Source: Dyadobacter sp. CY312 | GTDB taxonomy: Bacteria; Bacteroidota; Bacteroidia; Cytophagales; Spirosomataceae | Direction of reading: 5' to 3' | Assembly (NCBI RefSeq): GCF_021390535.1 | Contig: NZ_JAJUXG010000018.1 | Span: 1 to 64,000 of the forward strand | Length of the DNA: 64,000 nt | Shown here: one piece after another, positions 18,082 to 26,206 of the stretch | How positions within the stretch are numbered: the first letter of the stretch is position 1 | Layout of the letters: each line of letters begins with the position of its first letter | The notes under the pieces: model-generated | The model's input: only the letters and a program-made list of their open reading frames with translations | Database searches by the model: none | What the model was told of the DNA's origin: nothing | Position numbers and translations under genes: made by a program

Positions 18082-18138
18082 AAATGAATTGTTTTGTACA
18101 CTTATAAAACACAATCGCTTCCACCGATCAACGCAAAT

Positions 18139-18200
18139 CTTGTCGTACGACAAGTTAAAATAATGTCCTGCAACAAGTTGAATTGATGTTGTACGACAAG
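18139..18200. promoter_or_regulatory. Palindromic operator candidate with second half-matching copy
   Basis: CTTGTCGTACGACAAG at 18139-18154 is a perfect 16-bp palindrome. A second copy, GATGTTGTACGACAAG at 18185-18200, matches it at 13 of 16 positions, with its right half intact; the starts are 46 bases apart. Both lie in the 186-base gap between the divergent Crp/Fnr regulator and the lipoprotein gene, the usual place for binding sites of a locally acting regulator. Confidence 0.6.
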
Positions 18201-18267
18201 ATATAAATATTAGAAGAATAATTTACTTTGATCGAAGAAAAATTGATCAACTCAAACTTAAAACAAC

Positions 18268-19239
18268 ATGAAAAACCAAACATTACCTTCACAACACAAG
18301 CCTTGTTTAAGGATGTCGTATTCCTTAAACTGCCTGATCTTGCTAACGATATCACTTGGAGTTTCTTCCTGCGAAAAAAATGTGCTTCGAGAAGGAACAT
18401 CCTCAATTGATGAAGTTTCTAACTCCGCCAGATTTTCGTCTAATCCACTTTTCTCTTCAACTTATGAAATTGAGGAACTTACAGCTACACAATTTCTCTC
18501 AAAAATACCAGAAAACTCTAAGGAGAAGCCATTTCTGGAAATAGCAGCGCAGCCAAGACTTGACAGACAAAAAATTGAATTTAAGCTATTTGCAGACGGA
18601 GAATATGAAATTACTACAACTCAATTGGAACCTTCGAAGCTTGAATTATTACCTCCTGTGTTGCGGCAGCAAAATTTCGAAACCGTTCTTTCCAGCAAAA
18701 CTGTGGTAAAAAATGGTGTTGCTCATTTTTATGATCAAAGTGGTCAAGAAACAGGTAAGTCTCAACTCAAAGTAACACGTTTTTCTCAACTAGCTAATAA
18801 AATAATAGAATCGGGGGAAATCAACAAAGATCAAGTAGCAACTGAATTAATGGGGCATCCATTAATCAATGAGGTTCATATACTGGGGATCGCAAGGAGC
18901 AAAAATGCAGAAATAAAGGTGGAAAGAGGTATTACAAAAATCAAATACGATTTATCCTTGTTTGCACCTGAGATGAATGAAAGTATGGAAAACCTATCAA
19001 AATACGCTATTCAATATTATGATTTTAAAAGCAAGAGAATGCTTGGTGAAACGCTCCATGACAAGAATAGCAACAAACTATTGTATCGTTCTTCCATTTT
19101 TTATACTCCAATAGAAAAAGGTAACCAGATTGAAAAAATCTTTTCTGAGTCTTTTACTGAAGATCCTAAAACAGGTTTAAAAACCCGACATATGAAGCAA
19201 ACATTTTACAGTAATATGAAAGTGGAAATCAACATTTAA
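18268..19239 (+). CDS. Hypothetical lipoprotein, first gene of exported unit
   Basis: I do not recognise this 323-residue protein. It has a lipoprotein signal with lipobox GVSSC, the cysteine being C35, preceded by a rather long N-terminal region; a later start at MSYSLNCL (residue 16) would give a more usual signal. The mature protein is charged, Glu/Lys-rich and without membrane segments or repeats; the second half alternates short beta-like stretches (EIKVERGITKIKYDLSLF, SSIFYTPIEKGNQIEKIF). It is followed 18 bases later by the lipase-like gene and is the first gene of a unit facing the Crp/Fnr regulator. The DNA here looks richer in A and T than the neighbouring housekeeping genes. Confidence 0.75.
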   Translation: MKNQTLPSQHKPCLRMSYSLNCLILLTISLGVSSCEKNVLREGTSSIDEVSNSARFSSNPLFSSTYEIEELTATQFLSKIPENSKEKPFLEIAAQPRLDRQKIEFKLFADGEYEITTTQLEPSKLELLPPVLRQQNFETVLSSKTVVKNGVAHFYDQSGQETGKSQLKVTRFSQLANKIIESGEINKDQVATELMGHPLINEVHILGIARSKNAEIKVERGITKIKYDLSLFAPEMNESMENLSKYAIQYYDFKSKRMLGETLHDKNSNKLLYRSSIFYTPIEKGNQIEKIFSESFTEDPKTGLKTRHMKQTFYSNMKVEINI

Positions 19240-19257
19240 CATCTACTCTATAAAACT

Positions 19258-20364
19258 ATGAAAACGATATCTCAAATTGTAAGATACATTCTCTTATCCC
19301 AACTAATTGTAAACAATCCTTTGCCCATCCTAGGACAAAGCCGCGGCATAGATTGGATACACGGATTAGGAGGAAACCACGAATCCTTAGAATCAGTAGA
19401 CAACTTCTTTTTTTCCGAAAGACAAATTACTTCCTCAAACAGGGAGTCCTTTACTACAAACATTGGTATTCATGAAATGGCAGTTGAGGTAGACAATAAG
19501 ACACAAGGAGGAGGAACTCGCCTAGGTATTGGACACAGCCTAGGTGGTGCGGCCGTTAGGCAAGTTTCCCTGTGGAACAGTGCCTACTGGCATGGTGTGA
19601 TAACAATGGGATCACCACTACGTGGAGCACAAATATCTACATCGGCCTCCGACGGCACCAACACGGCTTTTGTAGGCAGTGGAAGAGACAAGATGATGGC
19701 GGGACCGAACGTAGGATCTGCGGTATCTCCACCTATTTGGCCTGGATTAGGTCTTGAATTTTCATTTATTCAACCTCTTGCTACACTATACTCTAATTCA
19801 ATTGCGGAATGGGCAAACAATCGACTTATGAGCAAATTCGGACTATCAGGCCAGACAGCTGAAGATTTAAAACCCGGGAGTAACTACCAGAACACGAGAG
19901 CAGGCCAAACCTCCTATGTACCCAAGATACTCATTTGGGGGAGCGAAAACTATCCAATACTGTGGAAAGTTCTTGGAACTTATGTCATTGGAGACTCTGA
20001 AACTAACGGAGTTAACTTAGCATCAGATATCGCTGACCTTTACAACCTTATGGTGAATGGCGAAGAATTTCAGAGTTGGGTTAACTTTCCCTTCCATGGC
20101 TTCCACCAATGGAGAAAAGGAAAATGGGAGGAGGGCCGTAATTGGATGAACACGGATTCCAACACAGGATGGCAACAGGTAATTGGTGCAACCTGGGTGG
20201 AAACCATCAACGGTACGTATTGGGAGAATACTTGTTCAGAGGAATACTACTACACCTATTGTGATACCCAGCCCGATCCAGCCCAATGTCGCTCATATTG
20301 TATCCTCACCTATCCTACAGTTTATTACATTACCATGACAAATCCAGCGATGGGGTTGTTATAG
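19258..20364 (+). CDS. Lipase-like alpha/beta hydrolase, N-terminal part (frameshifted)
   Basis: This reading frame of 368 codons encodes a signal peptide (ending near LPILGQS), an oxyanion-hole-like HGLGGN (35-40) and the nucleophile elbow GHSLGG with S94, followed by VITMGSPLRGA. These are hallmarks of PGAP1/lipase-type serine hydrolases. The frame stops just after YYIT and does not contain a convincing catalytic histidine. The missing end continues in another frame (see 20331-20528), so the gene has lost one base, or an equivalent change, near 20330-20337. Either the protein is truncated, the shift is translated through, or the assembly has an error. It is the second gene of the exported unit and probably acted in the periplasm or outside the cell. 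Confidence 0.75.
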   Translation: MKTISQIVRYILLSQLIVNNPLPILGQSRGIDWIHGLGGNHESLESVDNFFFSERQITSSNRESFTTNIGIHEMAVEVDNKTQGGGTRLGIGHSLGGAAVRQVSLWNSAYWHGVITMGSPLRGAQISTSASDGTNTAFVGSGRDKMMAGPNVGSAVSPPIWPGLGLEFSFIQPLATLYSNSIAEWANNRLMSKFGLSGQTAEDLKPGSNYQNTRAGQTSYVPKILIWGSENYPILWKVLGTYVIGDSETNGVNLASDIADLYNLMVNGEEFQSWVNFPFHGFHQWRKGKWEEGRNWMNTDSNTGWQQVIGATWVETINGTYWENTCSEEYYYTYCDTQPDPAQCRSYCILTYPTVYYITMTNPAMGLL

Positions 20365-20528
20365 ACGAATCACAAAAGAATATCGGAGGTGCATGGCAGG
20401 GGTACCATAAAGAGGCACCAGGTCTCAATCATGGAGAATTTAAAAATCCTGGCAGGTTGGAGCCTATTTTAAATTGGGTTTTTGACAATGGAGAGGGTAG
20501 TGGTGTATTCAGAATAGACCGACGATGA
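20331..20528 (+). pseudogene. Out-of-frame C-terminal end of the lipase-like gene
   Basis: Reading from about 20331 in the frame one base back from the upstream gene gives HDKSSDGVVIDESQ, then GLNHGEFKNPGRLEPILNW and a stop at 20526-20528. The SDGVV segment and the NHGEF histidine look like the closing acid and histidine region expected for a lipase, which the upstream frame lacks. The stop is one base before the ATG of the next gene, the tight spacing expected if this were the true end of the hydrolase. No good start codon opens this frame, so I treat it as the displaced end of the same gene. Confidence 0.7.
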
Positions 20529-20529
20529 C

Positions 20530-21828
20530 ATGAAAAGGGTACTATACCTTCTCTTTTTCTCCGGCCTGCTGGCCTGCAATCCGGAGAAAATTACCACCCA
20601 AATCGACAAGGATGGAGTGGTGACCGAAAAACCTTTCCTGTGGAAATCTTCTATATCAGACGGAGTTCTAGCAACTGGGCTTTACCGTGGCTTCGTTGTT
20701 GACAACAGAGGTGTCTTAGCAATGGCGAGACGTAAATCATCTTCGTACACTGGTGATGGTGAAGACTACCTACAACTTAAAGATATTGAAACCGGTAAAA
20801 ACTTGTGGAGTTGGGATGATTTCCATAACAAAAACGCTGGCAGTTTACACCGAAGTATTGGCTTAGACCGGGGTACTATGTTATTGCATGATGGTAGTAC
20901 TACTTATTGGATCAATACCCTCACAGGTACAACGATTTGGAAAATACGAAATCCAGAGCTCACTCTGACTCCATATCCTGCATTTTTAGGTGATAAGTAC
21001 TTTTTTTCTGGAAATAGTATACAATCTACACAAAAACGAAGGATTGAACCGACCATTTTTGTAGGTAATATACATACCGGAAAACTCATTCAGAGCACAA
21101 GTCCCAAATTGGGTAATGAATATGCCTATATTAATGTGGATTCTATGTTATACCGAGGCTCCATGCTCCACATAGAGGCATTTAGTCGGGACGGAATAGA
21201 TTATCTGATCATTCCGCATACAGAACCGGGTCCCAAGGATCAGTACAACCATACCCGAGGTTATTTTGGATTGTTTAATCTTACAGCAAACAAGTGGATT
21301 TATGAAAGAATAGCTATTCGCCCAGACATCGGCGGTGCTACGGCATGTCTCAAACCCATAATACACAACGACAAAGTTTATATGACATCACTCACTACGG
21401 TGGGATGTTTTGAACTTATGACCGGGAAAGAAATATGGAGACGAAATCTAACAGAGATGTTCACCGGTTTTAATGATTTTATCCTTGCAGAAGGTAAGCT
21501 TTTACTTAACGGCGACAATGCTATACTCTATTGTGTGGATGCCAGCACCGGATCGCTATTGTGGACTCAAAAATCCAGTGCACTTACAAGCGATCTGTTC
21601 TTTCAAGACGGGGTTGTTTACTATATATATACAAAATATCTACTCGCTGTGGAGGTGCTAACCGGCAAGTTAATCTGGGATATGCCTTCGCCAGACATTA
21701 AGGTCGAAAACCGTCATGATTCTTGGTTCAGCGGATTCGTAACTGGCTTACCTAGCAAAGATGGTAGAAAAGGTAAAATATTTGTGTCCACAAACTACAA
21801 TGTCTATTGCTTTGAGGCAGTAAATTAA
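20530..21828 (+). CDS. PQQ-type beta-propeller lipoprotein
   Basis: This 432-residue lipoprotein has lipobox LLAC with cysteine C16. The rest is a repeat protein with the TGxxxW motif of PQQ/BamB-like beta-propeller blades: TGKNLWSWDD, TGTTIWKIRN, TGKEIWRRNL, TGSLLWTQKS and TGKLIWDMPS. Such propellers usually act as protein-protein scaffolds or, with other residues, bind quinone cofactors; no dehydrogenase active-site residues are evident. It is not a BamB orthologue by context, as no der or bam genes are nearby. It starts one base after the out-of-frame lipase stop, suggesting translational coupling, and is followed by two outer-membrane-like proteins. A role in the periplasm or on the outer membrane is inferred. 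Confidence 0.82.
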   Translation: MKRVLYLLFFSGLLACNPEKITTQIDKDGVVTEKPFLWKSSISDGVLATGLYRGFVVDNRGVLAMARRKSSSYTGDGEDYLQLKDIETGKNLWSWDDFHNKNAGSLHRSIGLDRGTMLLHDGSTTYWINTLTGTTIWKIRNPELTLTPYPAFLGDKYFFSGNSIQSTQKRRIEPTIFVGNIHTGKLIQSTSPKLGNEYAYINVDSMLYRGSMLHIEAFSRDGIDYLIIPHTEPGPKDQYNHTRGYFGLFNLTANKWIYERIAIRPDIGGATACLKPIIHNDKVYMTSLTTVGCFELMTGKEIWRRNLTEMFTGFNDFILAEGKLLLNGDNAILYCVDASTGSLLWTQKSSALTSDLFFQDGVVYYIYTKYLLAVEVLTGKLIWDMPSPDIKVENRHDSWFSGFVTGLPSKDGRKGKIFVSTNYNVYCFEAVN

Positions 21829-21854
21829 TACACATCACTAAACCGAAAAGTCCC

Positions 21855-22430
21855 ATGAAAAGTCACATGTTAACATCTCTGCTTTTTCTTGGTTTAACTT
21901 GTCAAGCCCAACTTGACACAAATCGTGAAGTTCAGATCGGCTACAGTCCCTGGGCTCGGGAACGTTTTGTCAATGATGCCCTACGCTTACTGTTTTTCAG
22001 AACTTTGAACACAACTCCGTCTAGAAAAATGGATTTCTCGGACTCCTTTTCGGCTTCTTACCGCTATCAACTGCGTTCCAAATTCTCGATAGGGCTAACC
22101 GGAGCAGTTACGGCTGGTGAAGCATACAGGCAATATCTCTTCGAATCGCCAAGCAATTACCAGGACAGGAGCGTCCTCATAGCCTTTGAAACAAAGTTCA
22201 TCTATATGAATAAATCCAGATTGTCAATGTATTCACTCGCAGGATTGGGAAGTATGCTGCGTTACGAAAAGGACTTAGAAAAACCTGAAACCAGGCCCAG
22301 AACCTTACTCAGACCAACAGGCCAGATTACGCCCTTCGGCATCCGATACGGGAAAAACACAGGTGCTTTTGCAGAACTTGGTTGGGGATACAAAGGCATT
22401 TTAAATCTTGGAGTCAGCGCTAAATTCTGA
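21855..22430 (+). CDS. Putative outer membrane beta-barrel protein, paralogue 1
   Basis: This 191-residue exported protein begins with a signal peptide (LTSLLFLGLTCQAQ) and then alternates short amphipathic strands: EVQIGYSPW, FSASYRYQLRSKFSIGLTGAV, VLIAFETKFIYM, ending in GIRYGKNTGAFAELGWGYKGILNLGVSAKF with a terminal phenylalanine, as in outer-membrane barrels. It is clearly related to the next gene, most strongly over the last 30 residues. An eight-stranded barrel is inferred from length and strand pattern. The family is not one I can name. It lies 26 bases after the propeller gene in the same unit. Confidence 0.78.
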   Translation: MKSHMLTSLLFLGLTCQAQLDTNREVQIGYSPWARERFVNDALRLLFFRTLNTTPSRKMDFSDSFSASYRYQLRSKFSIGLTGAVTAGEAYRQYLFESPSNYQDRSVLIAFETKFIYMNKSRLSMYSLAGLGSMLRYEKDLEKPETRPRTLLRPTGQITPFGIRYGKNTGAFAELGWGYKGILNLGVSAKF

Positions 22431-22470
22431 CTGGTCAGTGAATCCTTTCACTCTTTAACCAAAAGAAATC

Positions 22471-23049
22471 ATGAGAACGAGACTTCTTGCAACATTAGTG
22501 GCTTCTCTCTTAATCTCTTTCCATTCAAAAGCGCAAACTGTGAGCCGCAATGAAATACAAATCGGAGCAGGTATCTACGCCAATGAATACGTGGTGATGG
22601 ATATGCTGGAAAATTTCGTGAGGTCTCTTTTTGGATCCGAACCCAAAAGGATTGAACCGAAAACGATGGCCAATCTGTCCTACTATTACAGAATCAAACC
22701 AAAAGTAGCAGTGGGAATGGGAATCGGGTACAATAGCCATCAATACAGCGGTTTACATGAAAAAGGTAACAAACCCGGTTACCGAACCAAAACGGCTGTG
22801 ATGGCATTCGAGATGAAACTCTATTATCAGGAAAAAGACAAATTCACTTTATATGGCGGAGCCGGCTTCGGAAATTTTTATCGACAGGATCAGCTAATCA
22901 GTTACCCTGACCAGACTTACCAGGATACTGCAATAACTTTTCAGGTGACACCACTTGGTATTCGTTTTGGCAAAAAAGTAGGTGCATTTGCCGAAATAGG
23001 CTATGGCTACAAGGGAATTGTCAATCTGGGATTGAGCGGCAGATTCTGA
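22471..23049 (+). CDS. Putative outer membrane beta-barrel protein, paralogue 2
   Basis: This 192-residue protein is the tandem paralogue of the preceding one. The shared features are a signal peptide (ending SFHSKAQ), NEIQIGAGIYANEYVV against REVQIGYSPWARERFV near the mature start, a central MANLSYYYRIKPKVAVGMGIGY strand pair, and the ending GIRFGKKVGAFAEIGYGYK with a terminal phenylalanine. The pattern is that of a small outer-membrane barrel. Its function is unknown. It closes the five-gene unit, which ends at the terminator at 23070-23104. Confidence 0.78.
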   Translation: MRTRLLATLVASLLISFHSKAQTVSRNEIQIGAGIYANEYVVMDMLENFVRSLFGSEPKRIEPKTMANLSYYYRIKPKVAVGMGIGYNSHQYSGLHEKGNKPGYRTKTAVMAFEMKLYYQEKDKFTLYGGAGFGNFYRQDQLISYPDQTYQDTAITFQVTPLGIRFGKKVGAFAEIGYGYKGIVNLGLSGRF

Positions 23050-23069
23050 AAATTGATGGGTTAAATAAA

Positions 23070-23104
23070 AAATCCTTGCAGCAAAGCCGCAAGGATTTCT
23101 CTTT
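23070..23104. terminator. Intrinsic terminator closing the exported unit
   Basis: AAATCCTTGC at 23070-23079 pairs with GCAAGGATTT at 23089-23098, followed by CTCTTTT. It lies 20 bases after the second barrel gene and, with A residues on the other side, may also stop transcription from the converging HlyD gene. Confidence 0.8.
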
Positions 23105-23145
23105 TAACCTAAACTAAATCGAACTTATTACGCTTTTACAACGTA

Positions 23146-24546
23146 TCAGTTGGTCTTTTCATTTGATTTTTTATCGTCTTTTTTCTCTTCTTCTTTCTTT
23201 TTCTCAACAAGATCCCCCGCATTCAGATTTTTCGACACTACTATATATGGTCCTGAGATAATCTGATCGCCTTCTTTCACACCAGATACGATCTCAATAT
23301 TTTCGAAATCACTGATACCCGTTTTCACTTCTCTCATCTCCGCTTTTCCTTTCACGTCAACAAAAACGACTTCTTTAATCACCGCTTCTTTTTTAGGTTT
23401 CTTGCTATCGTCAGTCCCCGCCTGCTCATCCGTTTTAACTTCCTCAGCAGGTGTATTGTTCCGTGTTGTTACCGCAGCGATAGGTACGGAAACCACGCCG
23501 TTTTTACGTTCGGTAATGATCTCTACCGAAGCCGTCATACCCGGCTTAAACGGATATGCTTTCTTGTTACGGGTGCTCATCAAATCACTGAACGATTCAT
23601 TCAGTATTTTCACCTTCACCTGGAATTCGGTAACCGCATCAGCAGAAACTGTGGTAACCGTACTGGTAGCCGCACCCGCCGCCGTGTTGGCAATTTCTTT
23701 TACAATACCTTTAAACTTACGTCCCGAAGCGCTATATGCATCCACATCTATTTCGGCAGTATCGCCAATTGATACTCGCACGATGTCATTTTCATTCACG
23801 TTCACACGCACTTCCATGTTGCTCAGGTTAGCAATACGCATCATTTCGGTTCCTGCCATTTGTGAAGTTCCAACCACACGCTCTCCTACTTCCACATTCA
23901 GCAAGGAAATGATACCGCTCACTGGCGCAAAAATGGTTGTCTTTCTTAAGTTCTCTGCTGCGTCACGCATCCCTGCTTCCGCATTTTTGATGTTGAACAA
24001 AGCAGCTGAAACATTTGCTTTTGCCGATTCCACATCCTGTTGAGCCACGGCATAATTGGAATCAAAAGTTTCGAAATCCGAAGCAGAGATTACTTTGTCG
24101 TTATATAGCTTTTTATTTCTTTCGTAATTAGCCTTTGCCTGCACCAAACGTGATTCTGCCTGTAAAACCATCGCTTTGGTTTGCTCATAATTGGCTTTAC
24201 TCGAATTCACAGAAGCTTGTGCACGCGCCATTAAAGATTCGTAGTTGTCTGGACGTATTTTCAGCAACAACTGACCTTTTACTACAGAATCTCCCTCGGC
24301 TACATTGAGGCTAATGATCTCTCCAGACACATCAGGGCTGAGTTTCACTTCCACTTCCGGCTGTACTTTACCCGAAGCAGTAACTCTTTCAATGATGTCG
24401 TTCCGTTTCACAGTAGCATATTCCACTTCCGTAGTTTTGGGCTTCCCGATTAATCCGGCCTGTTTGGCTCCGAATAGTCCGGCCACCAGCAGTACCAATA
24501 CACCTCCGGTGATCCACCATATTCGATTTGAAGATTTACGCGCCAT
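23146..24546 (-). CDS. HlyD-family periplasmic adaptor of an efflux system
   Basis: This 466-residue membrane-fusion protein links an inner-membrane pump to an outer-membrane channel. A single N-terminal membrane anchor (IWWITGGVLVLLVAGLFGA) is followed by the biotinyl-lipoyl-like segment ASGKVQPEVEVKLSPDVSGEI, a long alpha-helical hairpin of about residues 100-210 rich in Ala, Lys and Glu, the second lipoyl half (TIFAPVSGIISLLNVEVGE), and beta-barrel and membrane-proximal domains. The C-terminus carries a Lys/Glu-rich tail (VEKKKEEEKKDDKKSNE). It resembles MacA-type adaptors that pair with ABC transporters. The TolC-family gene lies 60 bases upstream in the same direction; no pump gene is next to the pair. 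Confidence 0.92.
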   Translation of the reverse strand: MARKSSNRIWWITGGVLVLLVAGLFGAKQAGLIGKPKTTEVEYATVKRNDIIERVTASGKVQPEVEVKLSPDVSGEIISLNVAEGDSVVKGQLLLKIRPDNYESLMARAQASVNSSKANYEQTKAMVLQAESRLVQAKANYERNKKLYNDKVISASDFETFDSNYAVAQQDVESAKANVSAALFNIKNAEAGMRDAAENLRKTTIFAPVSGIISLLNVEVGERVVGTSQMAGTEMMRIANLSNMEVRVNVNENDIVRVSIGDTAEIDVDAYSASGRKFKGIVKEIANTAAGAATSTVTTVSADAVTEFQVKVKILNESFSDLMSTRNKKAYPFKPGMTASVEIITERKNGVVSVPIAAVTTRNNTPAEEVKTDEQAGTDDSKKPKKEAVIKEVVFVDVKGKAEMREVKTGISDFENIEIVSGVKEGDQIISGPYIVVSKNLNAGDLVEKKKEEEKKDDKKSNEKTN

Positions 24547-24606
24547 ATTTTTATTCGTTTACAGTTAATTCGTAAAGGGTAATAATTATCAGATGTGTTG
24601 AATTGA

Positions 24607-26100
24607 CTAGAAATCAGACAAAGGTCTGCTCATGTAAAAATCCAGGATTTTGGTGCGGAACACGTAGTCATATTTTGTCTGGATCAAATTGGAGTTTGCA
24701 CGATCAAGGTTGGCCTTTGCGATATTGTATTCTACCGAGTTAATCGCACCTACATCAAACCGAACCTGAGCTACCCTGAAAGTTTCGCTAAGCGCCTGCA
24801 CTTGATTAGCCGTTGCTGAGTAACGTTTTGCAGAATTGTTCATATCAATGTAAGCCTGCTCCACATTTTGACGAATGGATAGTTGCACCTGCTGCGACTG
24901 GTATTTGGCATTCATTTCCTGAATCTTCGCATTTGAAACATTGTACTTCACCTGAAACTGGTTGAAGATCGGAATGCGCAAGCTCAAACTAACAGAAGAG
25001 TTTCTGTTTCCATCGAGCTGATTGAAATAACCAAAATCCTGAAGTCGCCCATTAGGAGTGGTTACACGCTGGATAACAGGAACCGAAATTCCCTGATAAG
25101 ATACAAAACTGGTTGCCGAAGGCACTTCTATGGTTGTGCTACCCGTACCATCCGCAATGAAACGCTGGTTTGGCGCTGCACTAGAGAAAGCAGTACCCAT
25201 CCCGCCACTTAGCGACAACGATGGCATACCAGCTCCTTTTGCAATGTCTATATTCTGTCTTGCGGCTTGCACACGTAATTCAGCAGCTTTCATTTGCGGC
25301 AGATTGCCAAGTGCTACATCATATACTTCCTGAATGCTGGCGTCGTAAGGTTGTAAGGTTGGATCTTTGACCGGTATTTTCACAACTTCAATCTGCTCAC
25401 CTCCGGGCATATTCATCAACTGTTTCAGACTGAGCTTCGCCGTTTCTCTGTTATTTTGTGCATTCACAAGGCTCAGTTCATCATTGGCAAGCTGCGCCTT
25501 CAAATCCAGTAAATTACTTTCTGCCAATGTACCGGCAGCTACAAGCTTACCTGTACGTTCCACCTGAAGTTCCGAAGCATCTACCTGGCGTTGTGCAACC
25601 TCTATCAGTTCTTCGTTCGTTATTACCTGAAGATACGACAGTGCTACATTCAGCATCAGATCATTACGTGCAGCGTCCAGGTCTTTCTGGCTTGCTTTTA
25701 AGTTTGTATCGTTTCTTTTAATGGAATTTTGTAACTGAAATCCGTTGAACACCACCATCGAAGCACCTAATTGGTAGTTGCTTGAATTTACACTTTGCTG
25801 TACGTAAGTGTTGGTAAAAGGGTCAATGTTACGACCGGAACTAAAACCCTGTCCTGCGTTAAAGTTGAGGCTTGGCCAACGCTGCCACTTCGATTGCTGA
25901 AAGACATTCTCATTTGTCTTCACCTGTAATTCCGAGATTTTCACCTGAGGATTGGTTTCAAGGGCGATCCGGATGCAGTCTTCCAGAGAATATGTATTTG
26001 GCGCCTGCTGAACCTTAGCCTGAGCCCAAACATTCTGAAACGAGGCAAATCCGGCTACTATTAAGGCAATAAATACGGATTTTCGTAACGATTTTGTCAT
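24607..26100 (-). CDS. TolC-family outer membrane efflux protein
   Basis: This 497-residue outer-membrane channel protein would form a trimeric exit duct for the adaptor encoded downstream. The start is the ATG for MTKSLRKSVFIALIVAG, giving a signal peptide that ends at VWAQ; an earlier frame start adds 19 residues without support. The mature protein begins with YSLEDCIRIALETNPQVK, the classic TolC-family opening, and shows the two structural repeats with long helices (QVDASELQVERTGKLVAAG and its counterpart FRVAQVRFDVGAINSVEY). A strand segment with SLSLSGGMGTAFS fits the barrel. It is first in a two-gene unit with the HlyD-like gene. The transported substrate cannot be inferred. Confidence 0.93.
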   Translation of the reverse strand: MTKSLRKSVFIALIVAGFASFQNVWAQAKVQQAPNTYSLEDCIRIALETNPQVKISELQVKTNENVFQQSKWQRWPSLNFNAGQGFSSGRNIDPFTNTYVQQSVNSSNYQLGASMVVFNGFQLQNSIKRNDTNLKASQKDLDAARNDLMLNVALSYLQVITNEELIEVAQRQVDASELQVERTGKLVAAGTLAESNLLDLKAQLANDELSLVNAQNNRETAKLSLKQLMNMPGGEQIEVVKIPVKDPTLQPYDASIQEVYDVALGNLPQMKAAELRVQAARQNIDIAKGAGMPSLSLSGGMGTAFSSAAPNQRFIADGTGSTTIEVPSATSFVSYQGISVPVIQRVTTPNGRLQDFGYFNQLDGNRNSSVSLSLRIPIFNQFQVKYNVSNAKIQEMNAKYQSQQVQLSIRQNVEQAYIDMNNSAKRYSATANQVQALSETFRVAQVRFDVGAINSVEYNIAKANLDRANSNLIQTKYDYVFRTKILDFYMSRPLSDF

Positions 26101-26140
26101 TGCTTGTATAAGTTTGATAATCAATATTACGAGATGCAAT

Positions 26141-26173
26141 AAAAAACAACCATCCATTTTGTACGGACGGTTG
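26141..26173 (-). terminator. Intrinsic terminator for SpmAB-like gene
   Basis: On the minus strand GGACGGTTG (26165-26173) and CAACCATCC (26147-26155) form a stem with one mismatch, followed by six T (26141-26146). It lies 34 bases past the stop of the gene at 26207-27445 and just before the TolC start. Confidence 0.75.
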
Positions 26174-26206
26174 CATATCTAGGTAAAGGGTGATTTGTGT
26201 GTATTA

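Noticed and set aside
18155-18406. Minus-strand ORF across the Crp regulator/lipoprotein promoter region
   Set aside because: It overlaps the palindromic operator and the start of a well-supported lipoprotein gene on the other strand, and has low-complexity composition without signal or domain.
20320-20345. Programmed -1 frameshifting in the lipase-like gene
   Set aside because: No X-XXY-YYZ slippery heptamer or clear downstream pseudoknot is seen at the junction, so a mutation or sequence error is more likely.
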